Shown: positions 1 through 12,927, counted from the stretch's first letter. The stretch: 45,582 bases of DNA from Acanthaster planci (GCF_001949145.1 NW_019091429.1:476646-522227), one strand, 5' to 3'. Numbers and translations: made by a program. Notes: a model not told the origin generated them from the sequence alone.

Positions 1-927
1 TATACGTTGGGTAAGGGCAAACCTGTTATATATAAGGTGTATTTCTGTACAGTACATATACATGTATGCTGCATATTTTGTAACTCAAATTCCCGACTGA
101 GCATTACATGTAGACATGTACATGTGGCTAGTGGTCAGTTTTTTGTTTTATGATGAACTGTCAGTTTATTTTATGCATATCATCACAACCAGTATGGTCA
201 TTAGAAATTTACATGGAGATGTACATGTACCCAAATTATGTGTACTCTTAGCCATTTTTGAATGGGTACATGTACATTCTATCAATAATTGTGGGGAATG
301 ATGGTAAAATAATTGCTTTGGGTCTGAGAGGTTGCACTTGTGAATAATCACCAAAATTAAACCTGCAGAGAATGATTGAACAATCTAGCATTAGAGTTGA
401 TGCCAGATACATGTACTTGTAGATCTACGGGATATGACGTTGAATACATGTATTCATGTATACATGAATTGAAGTGTCCCCATTTTGTTCAGCAGTGTTG
501 TGGAAGTATTCAGAATTTTTGCAGTTTTGAAATTTGAGCTCATCTTCAGTGAACGATTATAAAGTGTTAGTCCGTGTAAGTCAACTTTAATACAAAAGAG
601 GAATAAGAAATTTCGATGTAACCATGGCGACCCATATATATTTTTGCCATGGTATTGTAGACGTACGTGTACACGTGTATATGTACATACGTATATACAC
701 ATGTACATTTAACAGAGTGGATTTTAATAATTCTCAGTTCACAGAGCAAGGATTCCATGGTAAAGTACCGTAGTGCTGATCAGAAAGTCTTTTGAGTCCT
801 GAAGCAGCTATGCCCAGCATGTTCAGATAGATGTGACTAAGATCTGACACTTAATTTACTGATGGAGCTTCCTGGAAAGTGTTCCAACTACTCTCAGCCA
901 GGATCCCTAGCAATTGTTCCAAGCCAC
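1..927. other. Non-coding DNA with scattered ACATGT motifs
   Basis: No exon with paired splice signals or a protein-like reading frame was seen. The stretch is AT-rich and carries several copies of the palindromic hexamer ACATGT (for example around 59-65, 116-124, 220-228 and 410-416), plus a run of TATA/TACGTA-type alternating pyrimidine-purine near 640-705. It is probably intron or intergenic. Confidence 0.6.
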
Positions 928-935
928 TGACGTCA
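928..935. promoter_or_regulatory. Perfect CRE palindrome (TGACGTCA)
   Basis: The 8-bp palindrome TGACGTCA is the consensus for CREB/ATF bZIP dimers. It is followed directly by an inverted pair, ATTG then CAAT, at about 935-947. A match to an 8-mer in 45 kb can arise by chance, so function is only a possibility. Confidence 0.25.
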
Positions 936-2583
936 TTGTTGCCAATGTTTCCCCTGCTTGCAAATTGCCCCCCTCCCTCAAGGCTTTTCAAATTGAAAGA
1001 CATCTTGCCCATTGAATTGCTTCCGTGAAAAAGGGAAGAGGTATGATTGAAGCCCCAGGGTAGGTTCTACTGGTAGATGCTGTACATGTAATTCACTGAC
1101 ATCAGTCAACCTAGTTCAGAATGAGTTCAATCAACTGGTATTATCCCGCGTGGACATGCCTAGTGCTGTTACTAAACAGTTTTCATCACTTTGTATTAGG
1201 CCCCCCAAAAGACTTCGGTTTTTGGTCATGAGCTTGGTCAAAAAGAGGTGCGGTGACGCAGCTTCCCCCCCTCTTTACATTAGAGCGCATGGCTTTGTTA
1301 CTATGAGAAGTGAATTAACAACTTTGAATTAATAAAAAGACCATGAAATATGACAAGGAAATGGTTCCAGACAACTCGCTTAAACAAGAGGCGTCTGTTC
1401 TTGGCAAGATTGAACTTGTTAAAATGCAGTAATTTCGTAATTTCAAATTTGACAAATACAGGAACGAAAACCAGAGAAAAATACAGTTATCTGGGAAGTG
1501 GGTCATATCCTCCTGGGGCAACACTGTATGTATGTGCAACTGGAAAAATCAGCGCATTGTAGGATAAATGAGCACGTTGCAGCAACATCCTTATTTATCC
1601 GGTGTGTTCCTCCGGAGATCTGTGCACTGCTTATGAATGAGACTGTTACACCGATATGTTGCCACAAAGCAAATCTTGCATTTACGCGCAATGTATGGCA
1701 GTTGGTAGCAAAGCCAACTTTTATTTCAGATCTCAGTGTGCTTCAGTTACCTTCCAGCACACGAAAACTGGAGAGATATGAAAAAACCGCAATATGGGTA
1801 TGGTGGACATGTATGACTCATTTCATGAGATTTAGTGAAAAAAACAGGTACCAGTAATTTCACAGAATTGGCTGCACTCCAAAAACTGGTCAGATATTGA
1901 AAAAGGCTTTTGTGAGAGAGGATGGGCTGGATGCAGGAGTAACCTGATGATGATCCCTGCCAGTTATTGCCACTTATCTTTGCAAAATCCATTTGTGATG
2001 ATGACAGGTCATTTATCTTTTAGGCTTGCAGCCACATACATGAACATATGCAATACATTTACAATTACTAATTCACTCTGACTGTCTGGACGGCCAAAGT
2101 AATTTATTAATTGTAATGTAGTGGTAGATGGAGAGTACATGTACCTGTACATGTGTATACAGATTCATACACAGGTGCATGTAATGAACAATTGCCTGTC
2201 ACGCATAACATGTAGTCATTGCTATTTGCATCACATTATCATGCATCTTTATACCATTAAATACATGCTCACTTTACATGTACGTATACTAAATGCAAAA
2301 TTAGACAAGATAGAATTGAAGTTTCCTGCATTTTTTGTGAAAGTGCAACCATCATATCAAGGTACGTTGGCCAGTCAATCTTCAGATGACAAATGCTCAA
2401 TTGAGATGTAGGGCACGTTTCCTTAGTTTCATTGTTATAAAACCAATTGAATGTAATGATCTCTGACAGTGTCTAATGCTCAGGTCTCCTGTCTGTCTGG
2501 GGGGATAGTGGGCTGGGTCCGCCTCACTTTGTATTGATTACCCGGGTGCACATTGACCTAGATGGCAAACATCAGTGGAGCGT
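936..2583. other. Non-coding stretch, no gene recognised
   Basis: Short open frames exist here (for example 1498-1857 on the plus strand), but none has recognisable motifs or paired splice sites. One small cruciform lies at 1562-1600. ACATGT copies continue around 2136-2150 and 2276-2282. Confidence 0.5.
1562..1600. repeat. Short nested palindrome
   Basis: Arms of 11 bp (GGATAAATGAG and CTTATTTATCC, one mismatch) enclose an inner perfect palindrome GTTGC-A-GCAAC. This could extrude as a cruciform or fold as an RNA hairpin. It may be the core of an old MITE, but no outer terminal repeats were found. Confidence 0.45.
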
Positions 2584-2657
2584 GGCATGAGAGCGTAACG
2601 AAATGGGAGCCCTTCCAGCAGACCTGTTGCAGGAGCCGTTTCGTAGCTCAGCGTGCC
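2584..2657. repeat. Imperfect hairpin, arms about 26-29 bp
   Basis: The left arm (2584-2612) and right arm (2632-2657) are imperfect reverse complements: GGCATG... with ...CGTGCC at the outside, and GAAATGGGAGCC with GGAGCCGTTTC inside. The loop is about 19 nt. The size resembles a pre-miRNA-like fold or a small MITE core, and sequence alone does not separate the two. Confidence 0.4.
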
Positions 2658-2699
2658 ATTGGTGGATTTACGCTCTGCTGTATGGTGTGAGACCCTGGT

Positions 2700-2732
2700 T
2701 AATATGCATAATGCTTTGTGGGAAATTCATTG
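2700..2732 (+). promoter_or_regulatory. Candidate enhancer core: POU-, Sox- and Su(H)-like sites
   Basis: Within about 25 bp lie ATATGCATAAT (POU/octamer-like), CTTTGTG (Sox/HMG-like) and TGTGGGAA (exact consensus for Su(H)/RBPJ, the Notch effector; 2717-2724). The surrounding 2460-2860 stretch lacks the ACATGT motif found around it. The individual motifs are degenerate, so the combination is suggestive only. Confidence 0.25.
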
Positions 2733-2869
2733 GATCAAGGTAACGGTGATATGCTGTCTTTGTGGGTGATATGTGACCTGAGACAGCCAATGGACAAGGT
2801 TTATGCCTTCAGGCTGTCTTTCAAAGACACATGTATTCCATAAACCTGTACATTAATGACCTGTTAGTC

Positions 2870-5032
2870 TCACCTTAATTTACCGCCCAAAGTTGTGTTG
2901 AGATTTGTTAACATTAAATATCCAGCGTTACGCAGATGCTGCTTGTACATGTATGTATTATGGACTTGTGCATGTATGTAACATATGCGCGAATGTGATA
3001 ATTGGCTGTAACTAAGCAACTTTGATGAAAGGCTAATTACAGGACATGCACACTTCAGAACTGTGCAGAGAACTGCTGAGCGGTAAGTGCTCATTCTGCA
3101 CTCGGATGTTCATCACAAGAAAGTCTGGAAGTACTAGCTTCAGATTAAAAGCGGTGCAACGTCAAGACTCATCTCATTTGCAACTACATGTATGCTGAGA
3201 AGTTGCAGTCTTTGTGAGATTGTGTGTTTTGGAGGATCAGTTTTATCAACCCCCCCTTGCGCTTTCAGACTTGTTTTGAAGACCTTTACTGGTATCCTGG
3301 ATGCTCTCCACATCCAGCTTATAGATACCTAGACGGTATGCCAAGATTAAGTATCCCTGTGCAATAATACACCTTGATGGAATTAGGTCTCCCACAAATG
3401 GGAAAGATTAATTGAATTGCAGGCCAGTAGCCAGCTCAGCGTGGTCACACACCTCCATGCAGTAACAGCTCTCTCAGGTAGCAACAATAGCTTGAGGGGA
3501 TCCATTAAGTGGCATGGTACTGGATTCTTTAAGATTTGCTCAGGTGACACATGTACGTTATTGGCATTTCTGACTCAGGAGAGAGAAGGAGCAGGACGAA
3601 AGGCATCTGAACAGACTGCATCAGAACCCAAAGTGGCTCCATCATCCCTTGAGTTGCTGCACATTCTGCCTTTGACGTCTCGAGGAGTTGCACGATTTAT
3701 ACCATTTTAAACTGTATGTGACACCCAATTTTTTTGGGTGGGTGCGTAGTCAGAAAAAAGATTTGTTATTGCACCTTGGCTGAGATTGTTTGAATAGCTG
3801 GCCATCACTTTTACAACAAGTTAAAATGGATCGATACCGCCGAGCAAATATGCGGTAAGTGAAACATCTTTGAATATACACGTACATGTAAAGACTAGAT
3901 ACAGACTAATCAGGCCATGAGAATAGAGGCCATTCATATTGTTGGTACCAAGCTTGCACTCAGGTGGTATGCATGAGTTATACAATGGAGGAAGGACACT
4001 CAAGGAGTTACAATTCCAGCACTTCGAAGTGCTTGATGATCGTTGCCACCCGTCAGGCGAATAATAGAAAACACTCCAAAAATGCCTGATTACTGCCTGT
4101 AGCTTAGCCGGACAGGTGGGGACAGTAATATCCGAAGGATACTTATGGTGCAATGATCATGATATTTATAAAATACGATAAAAAATGACTCCAGTAAACA
4201 CAAAATCTTATAAACAATTTGACTATTCATTATCAAACATTTGTGCTGCGAATTCGTAATTGAACTTGAGCAAAATTTTGCTGCAAATCTTTCGTGACAT
4301 CACATTCGCTTCGCTTTCACATTTACCTGTAGTATGAACCAGTGTTTATATGTACAAGCAACTGTGCTTGTGTTCAATTTGATGTTTTGAGCACCAACCA
4401 AGCCATGAATATGTGTACTTACATTGTAAGTACACAAAGTTTTAAGGTTGCGGTTTACTCGTGAAAACTTGTGGTGGCAATTACATGCATAAGGCACAAA
4501 AAGGGTCTCATTGTTGTGAAACAGATGGCACATAGCAAGTGCTCCCTTTGCTCTGGCTATTGACATACCAGGCATGCCAGAAAGTGGTAATTGGCCAAAT
4601 GTTATTGCCTGGGCTCTTCAGACTCCTGTGTCCTTCCTCCATGAGTACACATGTACATCTAACAGGCCTTTTGTGACCTGCCAAAATGTAAGCACACCTG
4701 TGTACATTTACAAAGTACTTACATGTATGTGGTGCTAGGGCGAGTTTATATTTCAGGCTTTTATCTATCATTTACATCCATTTGTGTATACATGATATTT
4801 GCCTCAGTTTTGATGGCAATAACTCACCACTTTATCAGATTTTAACCAGCCAGTGCTGACCCCAACAAGCTTGATGATCATAGTTTTCCTTTGGCATCTT
4901 CATTGAGCGCAATGCATCATCTGTCACCAAATTAAATTATTCCGTCCTTTATTCTAATAACATGTACCAATTACGGATTATATGCTTGGCCAGTCTAAAA
5001 TGTGCATTGAAGACTAGGAGAATAGATGCAAC
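2870..5032. other. Non-coding stretch with a small hairpin at 3722-3740
   Basis: No supported exon was found. A 7-bp perfect inverted repeat (CACCCAA / TTGGGTG) encloses a T-run at 3722-3740. A stop-free frame at about 3580-3710 follows an AG, but it has no paired donor and two competing frames look equally protein-like, so it is not called. ACATGT copies occur near 2946, 3886 and 4650. Confidence 0.45.
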
Positions 5033-5099
5033 TAATGCCCTCGCAGCGAGGGCATTATCTAAGCACCGTCGATATATTGGTATATCAATATTAACGGTG
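5033..5099. repeat. Two adjacent hairpins
   Basis: Hairpin 1 has perfect 12-bp arms (TAATGCCCTCGC at 5033-5044 and GCGAGGGCATTA at 5046-5057) around a single base. Hairpin 2 (5064-5099) pairs CACCGT...ATATTG with CAATATT..ACGGTG. The side-by-side arrangement directly precedes the CAGGCCT-flanked repeat at 5108-5587, so they may be terminal structures of the same or a neighbouring mobile element. Confidence 0.55.
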
Positions 5100-5107
5100 T
5101 GGGTTTG

Positions 5108-5587
5108 CAGGCCTTGCGCTAACTTTTTTTCCTGGCTAGCTCACTTGGCCAGTTAACTGGATATTTTACTAGCCCGTAAATAAAAAAATTTAAAAAAACA
5201 AAATTTGTTATTAGCTCACCAATAAAGAATTTGACATTTCGGAAAATAAAAGGCTGATGGTATAAATAAAGAGGCATGTACGTTAATTAAACATCCCTTG
5301 AGTCACTGGTAACAGAGTTGGGAACAAAATCACTTCTTTGCTCCATCTTTCCCCTCTTTTGGGTTGCTTAAGGTAGGCAAAAATTGTCACTTTTGTGTTT
5401 ACTTTCCGATATTTATATTGATATATCGATTTATACTGAATACATGTATTTATTTTGATCTAAGTTTTAACAGGTATGCTTATTCTGAATTTTTTCTAGC
5501 CCACCGGGCAATCAAGGAAGTGTAGGTAGCCTGGGGCATTTTTTAGCTAGAATTTGTACGCTGGGCTAGTACTATTTCCAGGCCTGG
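5108..5587. repeat. Candidate inverted-repeat-flanked element (CAGGCCT ends)
   Basis: CAGGCCT at 5108 and the palindrome CCAGGCCTGG at 5578-5587 bracket an AT-rich interior. TAGCCC/GGGCTAG and GGCTAG motifs occur in opposite orientations near both ends. This looks like a degraded non-autonomous DNA element. No target-site duplication is evident, so the limits are approximate. Confidence 0.35.
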
Positions 5588-6146
5588 TTTGATATAAATA
5601 TCGCTGATGTTAGTAATGTAATATGGCAGGTTCTTCATAAAATGGACCAAAATGCAACTCTGGATGTCATTTTTCAAAACTTCTAAAAGAGTGACTTGGA
5701 TCATGTAAAATACAAATTAGCACCTTCGGATTTATAAAAATGATTATATGGGAATAATTACACATGCAGGCATAATGTGTGGGGGGGGGGTTACATTTTA
5801 TGGACATTTGGTTGGCTATCAGTGCAAATCAAATGGAGTTGAATTCATTTAAAAGTTTTACTTCAAAGTGTTTACACCAGAGGACTTGATCTCACAACTT
5901 CTCTCAACAAGAAGGAGAATTTCAGTATATTTTTTGACTAATATATTTTAAAGCACTTAAGAAATCAAAAAAAGAGCACAAAATTAATGGAAAATGATAA
6001 GAAAGTTTGGCTCTCTTCATTCTCTTACCGTTTATAATCACTCTCACTATATCAGCATATCTGCCAGGTCTTATACCTTTCAACCACCAAAGATTATCTT
6101 TAAGTTTGGCTGCATCAAAAATTTATAATGAGTACAATATGTTCGT

Positions 6147-7002
6147 TGCGAACGTCATATTTGACGGAATTTTGATGACGTGCGAAAATTTTGACAAAAA
6201 TGCATGACGTATGAAAATGCCGAAAACGCTGTCACATGTACATGGAGTGCTTGAAAATACCATGTGCAATGTTTATTTTGCTGCTTATTTTGAAGATATC
6301 TCTGCTGAAAATTAAATTAAAATTAACAACTCTGAGCATTAGATTTTCATTATGAATCGTATTTTATGTCTCGGATGTCATTTTTTTTCCAACGTCATTC
6401 AGAATGACTGATTTTCTTTCAAGAAACCTTGGTCCGAAGAGAAAAATCATGGACTTTCGCCATTCCGTGGAGGGGCTCATGAATATTGAATGAAAAAGAG
6501 GGCGCACTATCTGGGTTGATGTCAAAGGCCAAATAGGCCACAATGCAGTTAAATGTTTCTCTAACGGCACCGCAAGAGAATGACGGAAGCCGCAAAATTG
6601 CCATGATTGGTATTTTGGGCTACAGTTTTCGGAAATGTACTTGAAGAAAATGTAATCGGTCCAGTTGTAAAAGGATGATGGTTTGGCGGTGCTTTTTTGC
6701 ACTTTTTTTACAGCTTGTTTTGTACATTGATTTGGATTTTACTCACTGTTTTTTTGCAGTCGTTTTTTTCACACTAATGACAGAATCACATGACGTTCGG
6801 GATTGCCAACTTCGGGACCCAATTAATTGTGAATGACATTTTTTTATTTCGTGATTGTGGTTTTTATACGTGTAAATATTATCACCTTTCACCACATATA
6901 AATCTGTGTAAAATAACCACGGGGATAATCACTCCTCGTTAAATTTTATTGGCTAGGATTTCAACAGCTTGTTCACGTCCGTCAAAATGCTGACGTTCGA
7001 GA
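6147..7002. mobile_element. Candidate non-autonomous DNA transposon with CGAACGTCA termini
   Basis: GCGAACGTCATATTTGACGGA (left, 6147-6167, with one- or two-base gaps) matches the reverse complement of the right end (6977-7002), which contains TCCGTCAAAATGCTGACGTTCGA. The interior is AT-rich, holds further TGACGTTCGGG-like motifs near 6790, and has no recognisable transposase. The family was not identified. The inverted ends are short and imperfect. Confidence 0.4.
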
Positions 7003-10000
7003 CTTAAATTAACTCCAGTTAAGACAAAAGATGGACATGGTCATCATTGTTCCAGATATCAGCCCTGACTTCCCTCATTACATCAGACATTATAATCAGT
7101 AAAATTTGATATAATTGATAATATGGATATAAAAAAAATCTATTGGTATCGGCCAAAATGCATGTACATTGTATGATATTGACGGTGTCTAGCATTACCA
7201 AGCACGTATTCCCATTTACAAATACATGTACATGTACCGTTTCAGTCAGAGTCAAAAGAAGTCAACGTACGATAAATTTCCAAGGGTTTGGTGAAGAATT
7301 TTACTTTAATTTTTCTGAACACCCCCATCCATTTTGTGGTACATGTATATTCCTTATGCAAGTAGTTTAGTAGAATCTCCGTATGTGGGCTTGGCGCGCG
7401 CTCGGCGAGTTCTGCGTTCCGTGGTGCACACAGACACTTTACCATTAGGAAAGATTAAACTGTCTCATATCTAGGTGCCAGCATGTTTTTAATGCAGCAA
7501 GCATATTGCAGTGCTTATTATCAAATACTAATGTACGGTCATGTTGCATGTTACTGAATAGGGAAGCTGTCTGAGGTACATGTTGTTTTTATGAATAAGT
7601 TATAATAATTATTCCTTGGAACGGACAGTGCTTACCGTATTTTACTCGTACATGATAACAAAATACGACATACCGGTACATGTAAGTAGTGGTTGTACAT
7701 ATGTACATGTACAATATGTATATTTGGTTGGACTGTCGATGTCAGCTTCCCTCTCTAGTAATGTAATATACTGTATGTAGTTCTTTTCACCTTGGGAGTT
7801 AGTTTTACCATTCCTCATACATATTCACTTGCCACCACAACTTGACTTCAGGCATTACTAAAATGAAGTTGAAAATGTACTTATGTTGTGAAGAAACAGC
7901 AGTGTTTGTGTTAAGTCTTTGACTGCCTATTGCTGGACAGATTTTACATGAAAGCGTACATTTAGGCTCAAACAGAAATACATGTAGAGTAAATGATGGA
8001 ATTGCCCATTGTGAGGCATACCGCGGTATGGACATATGGTGGCAGCAGATAAGGCAGACCATTTCTACAGGGAATTTTTGTAACTCAAATCAAAACACCA
8101 GCCAAATTTACTACATGCGCAGCGTTTGGTTTCAATTCTGTGGGCACTGTACATACATGTACACATGTACATTACTTGTGCATAGAACATGTACACGTCC
8201 ATCTGAAAGTTGATGGTTAACATGTGAAATGCATGTCATCCCAGAACTGTTGGTTACTTCACAGAATAAAAGGCCAACTAATTATTTTATTGACTTACCG
8301 GTACATACATGTACATGTACCGGTATATTATGGTATATCATTGCATGATTATTTAGTTTATACTTTTACTCTAAAATTGACAAAATTTCACGTCAGTAAA
8401 GGATGTCGTAAAAAAAGCAAGTACATGCACATTACCATGTCAATTATATCAGGTAGACTTTCAGAAAACATGAACTTGAGACTATCATTGGATTGGAAAA
8501 ACTTGACTTGTGACTTGATCTTGTAATGACCAATCCTCATTAACAGATGTGTATGCCTTGACTTCCTGAAAAATGACTTGTTTACACTTTGACTTACATG
8601 TACATGCACATGAACTGGTACATGTACATGTACCATCAACAAGTGGAGTGGGTACCGTTGCTGCACATTGTTCTACATGTACATATTTTCAGATAGATTT
8701 TTTGAGAATTTTTGTTTATTACTTACTTTGTAGGGAAGACAGTGTACATGAACATGTATGTGCATGCACACAGCAACAAGAAACAGTTACCGGTACATGT
8801 GCTTCTTCCAATTAAGCATGTACATGTACATACCCTTATGGATGCTTTCCCAAACTACATGTACATGTACATGTAGAAGCCTGGGAATACACGTACATGT
8901 ACATGTATGGGTGAAGTGGTAGCCCAAGAAATCAGGCAAACAGCTCGAAATCTTGAGCTGTTTTAAACACAAAAATGTTAGCATATTCCAGGTGATTGAT
9001 CCAGCAGTGGCGTGCATGGTATTGTATTTTTTTTAACATTGTGATGTTTTATTAAAAAACATAATAACATCATTCTTCCCAATGTCTGTAAATAGCCTGT
9101 TTGTGAGAAGGGAAATCCTGCATAAATTGTCCTTTGTAACCCAAAACCTGGACATTCATTGAAGAGACCAAGTTAAACTATGTCTTAATTTGGCATGGCA
9201 TTTTCCCAGGGTGAATTGCTTGGAATATTGGTGAATATGTTTTTATTTCAATCAATCACGGCACCTGGAATGTCAGCAAGAGAATGTTGAAAACTGAGAA
9301 AACACAACATCTTAACAACAACAAAGGTTAAGCAGTCTCACTCCTTACTGCATTTTATTGAGTTTGGAGTGTTGGAGAAAGGGACAGATTTGAAAACCAA
9401 TCGAAAAGGGAGAAGTCTGACGCTTTGATACTAGCCGGAGTTTTCTAAAAAGTCCAAACTTTTCTACAAGGCCTGTTCAAGATTGTATTGCTCAAGCTAT
9501 TTCCAACAATCGGAGCGGTAGCAGCTTGTTGGTCAGTCTTTTTTGAGCTTTTACGGTCCATGTACATCAGAGGAGGCCTTGAATTCCAGTGTACATTGAC
9601 GGTATGATGAGAACACAAAGCACAAGAGATGGGTGGATTTTGTGATGTTTTTATTTCCAGTCACGGACACTGTTTACCACTAGTGTGCTCAGTGTAAACT
9701 TTGTGTGTTATTTACATAAATGTAACAACCATGTAAAACAAAGACAAAACTAGAGATCGATTTTGTCAATGATCTGACTTGTTTTGATGTTATTAATATT
9801 CCCAATATTGTGATTTTCAACATTTTGATTCCAATAGTTTGACGTTGGTGATATTGATTTTATTGTACATGTAACATTGAAAAAATCGAATACATACAGT
9901 ATATATTGATACATGTTTATACATGTACTTCCGTAGATGAACCCTACAAGCTCCATCTCAAACAGATGTGAATTCATGATGCTTTACAGTTGTGAAGCCT

Positions 10001-12025
10001 TTAATGTCGGTATCTTTAAAAATGGCCTTGGGTTTTGGAGGATTGCTCAAAAGGGTGGGAGGATACATGTATGTCTTAGTTCTAATATCAGCTAGAGTTT
10101 TCAAATATCAGTTGACTTCCATCATGCCTTGCGTGTGTTCAAACCTCACATTACTGGTACATGTATGTACAGGAGGGGGGCGGAGGAGGGTCTTTTTAAA
10201 AAGGGATGTATGTAATAGTAAATTAAGTTAAGGAAAAAATCCTGTCCACAATTAGATGCACATTCCCACGTTGTAAGATAACTGCATGGATTACATGTTT
10301 TTCTTTCATGTAAAAATGAGCACACAAGTTCCTATCTCCCTATGGCATCAGAAATGAAATAATATGTGGGTTTTGTACAGTGTAGCAGTGCATTCTATCC
10401 CCGCATACGAGCTTGTGTAATGAATGTGCTTACCATTTACTGTCTTCTTTTGTGACACCCCTAAAATCCATGAACAAAAAGGATCTCTTCAGTAAAAACA
10501 TTTTTTTAACATTTTATTTTTATTTCTTAGATACATGTATGTCACCAAAGAGTTGGTCTTTTGTCTGTAGAAATTTTAAGGAAATTTCTCGGTTCAACAT
10601 TACCATTTTTTGACCGACTTTTTGAACACGTTGAAATTTTTTTCTGTTGCATTGTAGTTGGATGCACAGGATGAGGCAACGCTTACACATAGCCCCTAAC
10701 GCAATACAAAATAGGGAACCCTGGGAACCAGACAAATGCCTAGTGGTTGATTGTTCTCATGCATAGATTAACCTGCCTGACCCTGGCCTGCAGGGCCTGG
10801 TACGTAAAACTTTCCTGTGATAATTATGGCTGCGCCACACACACACAGGGTCACACTGTCACAGCGCTCGTCCTCACGTAGCAAATAAGATACACCCTAA
10901 CGTTGACGGCGCTAACCCATCCCCCCACGTCCACGTACCATACATGTACGTGTGTGGATTTATGAATCAAAAATCAGTATGATATTTACCTGTATATGTA
11001 TGTGTCAGGTTACAAGCCTTGATGCATAAGGTCATATCACAGCTGTCATTCCCTGTGGAAGTCATCAATTGCTTGACTTGGAGTCTACATGCCTAGTGTA
11101 TGGTGCGTTATGAACCACAAAATATAAATTGCCTGATGGTGTGTGCGTGTCAGAAGAGAAGTGGTAGAAAAAAACTTGTAGCTCCCAAATGGTATTAACA
11201 GCAGTGATGGACTAATGGCACCAGTGCTAATGCTTGAAAGTGTTTCACACTCCAGATTTCCTAATCCCTAAAGCCTACTAAATGCGATTTTCAGATTTGT
11301 CTGTCAGGATTACAAGGAAAGGTAATGCACATTTTGCTTAAGGGAAGTCAGACAAATTCTCTGGTGTTCAGGGAATCATTGTGCGTGGACAGTTGCAACC
11401 AGGTTAAAGGATTACTGGCTTAAATTACCATAGTGATTTGGATCATTCTACAGGGTGGCTAGGTTTTAGGCCTCAGGTTGCACTGGACCTTATCATGTAG
11501 GGAGTATTAGCAGATCAGGAAGCTATGCAAGGTGCCAGGACCAATCAGTGAGAACTTGCCAGATGTGAACGAGTCTTTAATATTAAATGTTCATTGCTGC
11601 CGTGCCTCCAGAAGAAACCATTAGGGCGTAAGTTCTGTGACCTGGAGGAAATATTACAATGAATTCTAAATGGATATTTGCTAATTCAAGACTTTGGAAT
11701 TGATTTATTGCATTAAAGTGCATTTACTGATGTGAATTGTTTTGTCCATGTTCAGTTGTGAACTTTTGTTTTATTAAAACTCTAGGCAAATTTGATTTTA
11801 TTTTATCCGTGATGTGAGTGAAAAATAAGCTGCCTGAATTCTCTTGGCACTTATGGATTTTTCTCATATATCAACCGCCAATTACTGTACAGTACAGTGA
11901 ACCAGGGTTAGGAACAAGTTTCCTGTACCGGTACATGAACAATGTACATTGTATATCTTCAAGTTTGGCTAGTACGAGAAATAGTTATAATAGACCCAGT
12001 GCATGCATTCTGTTTTAGGTGATTT
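7003..12025. other. Non-coding, ACATGT-dense block
   Basis: No exon is supported. The palindromic hexamer ACATGT forms tandem runs at about 7680-7712, 8150-8200, 8296-8326, 8597-8634, 8817-8834, 8857-8876 and 8890-8908. A short CpG-rich island-like patch (GGCGCGCGCTCGGCG) sits at about 7391-7406. Around 9020-9760 and 11040-11880 the sequence is ordinary AT-rich DNA with nothing recognisable. Confidence 0.5.
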
Positions 12026-12096
12026 TTGTTTGTTTGTTTGTTTGTTTGTTTGTTGGGGGTGTTTGTTGGGTTGTTTGTTTGTTTGTTTGTTTGTTT
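12026..12096 (+). repeat. (GTTT)n microsatellite, interrupted
   Basis: Two runs of the tetranucleotide GTTT are separated by a short GGGGGTGTTTGTTGGG interruption. This is a typical eukaryotic simple repeat and likely length-polymorphic. Confidence 0.95.
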
Positions 12097-12521
12097 AGGT
12101 TAGTTTGTTTGCTTTGGTTGAATTGTTTTCAGTGAAAGCCAACCAAACCATCAGTTTTTGACAATTAATGGTTTGCAAGAACTTGGGCAAAGGCTGTAAA
12201 AGTCAATACAGTCTTGTTAAATTTATATGGCCATACATTGTTCAGCAAGCCTCCTTTATATTAGACATTTTCTTCTCAGGTACTGGGTAGATTTTGATGG
12301 ATTGGGGAGGATTGTGTTTATAAGAGAGGGATACACGTACATGTACCTGTATACAACATGTACAAGACTCATCCATACCAGGCACGTATATTTAGTATAG
12401 CAAGCTTTGTTTGCCTGTCACAAAAAAAGAATTTCATATTGCTTTAGGTTTAATTGTAAATTTAGGATTTGAAGATACTAGTGAGATAACATTTGTTGCA
12501 TTTGTAAGACATCCACTGTAA

Positions 12522-12808
12522 CCAAAGATCGTATAGCGCTGCAGGCGCAAGATGGATAACTCTGACCAAGGCGTTATCATTATGGGCACCATTTAAGCAA
12601 GCGATACGACTGCGCAGTTTATAGTAATGCACAAGTGCAGGAGCACCAGGTGTGCCTGCTTGTCGCGGCACCTGCGCCTGTGCATTAACGTGCATTGCGC
12701 AGGCGTATCGCTTGCTCGAATGGCGTCCATGTGATAACAACGTTTTATGCATATTCACTTTAAAGTTCTTCATCTTAAACCGCTATGCTGCGCTATAAAA
12801 TCTTTGTC
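12522..12808. mobile_element. Hairpin-forming MITE
   Basis: The outer ends are inverted: CAAAGATCGTATAGCGCTGCA on the left against the reverse complement of the right end, CAAAGATTTTATAGCGCAGCA. Inside, 12571-12648 and 12665-12742 are also imperfect reverse complements (shared GCAAGCGATACG, CTGCGCA, TAATGCACA), so the whole unit can fold into one long hairpin. There is no coding capacity. The element is locally GC- and CpG-richer than its flanks. The superfamily is unresolved because no clear target-site duplication is visible. Confidence 0.7.
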
Positions 12809-12927
12809 TGCTACACATTTTCACCAATATGGTTTTGTGCAATTTTATGATTAAGAGTTTCACTGTTGTGAGCTTGCATTCCATTATACCATCCAGTTGT
12901 GCTTGTATCGTTTCCTTAGTTTTATAA

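Noticed and set aside
3577-3710. Possible exon after a CTCAG acceptor-like site
   Set aside because: Two different frames look equally protein-like, one ending in a stop within the stretch; no donor and no recognisable domain.
8140-8910. CRISPR-like regular spacing of ACATGT repeats
   Set aside because: The hexamer is palindromic, irregularly spaced, and embedded in an intron-rich eukaryotic context; there are no uniform repeats, spacers or cas genes.
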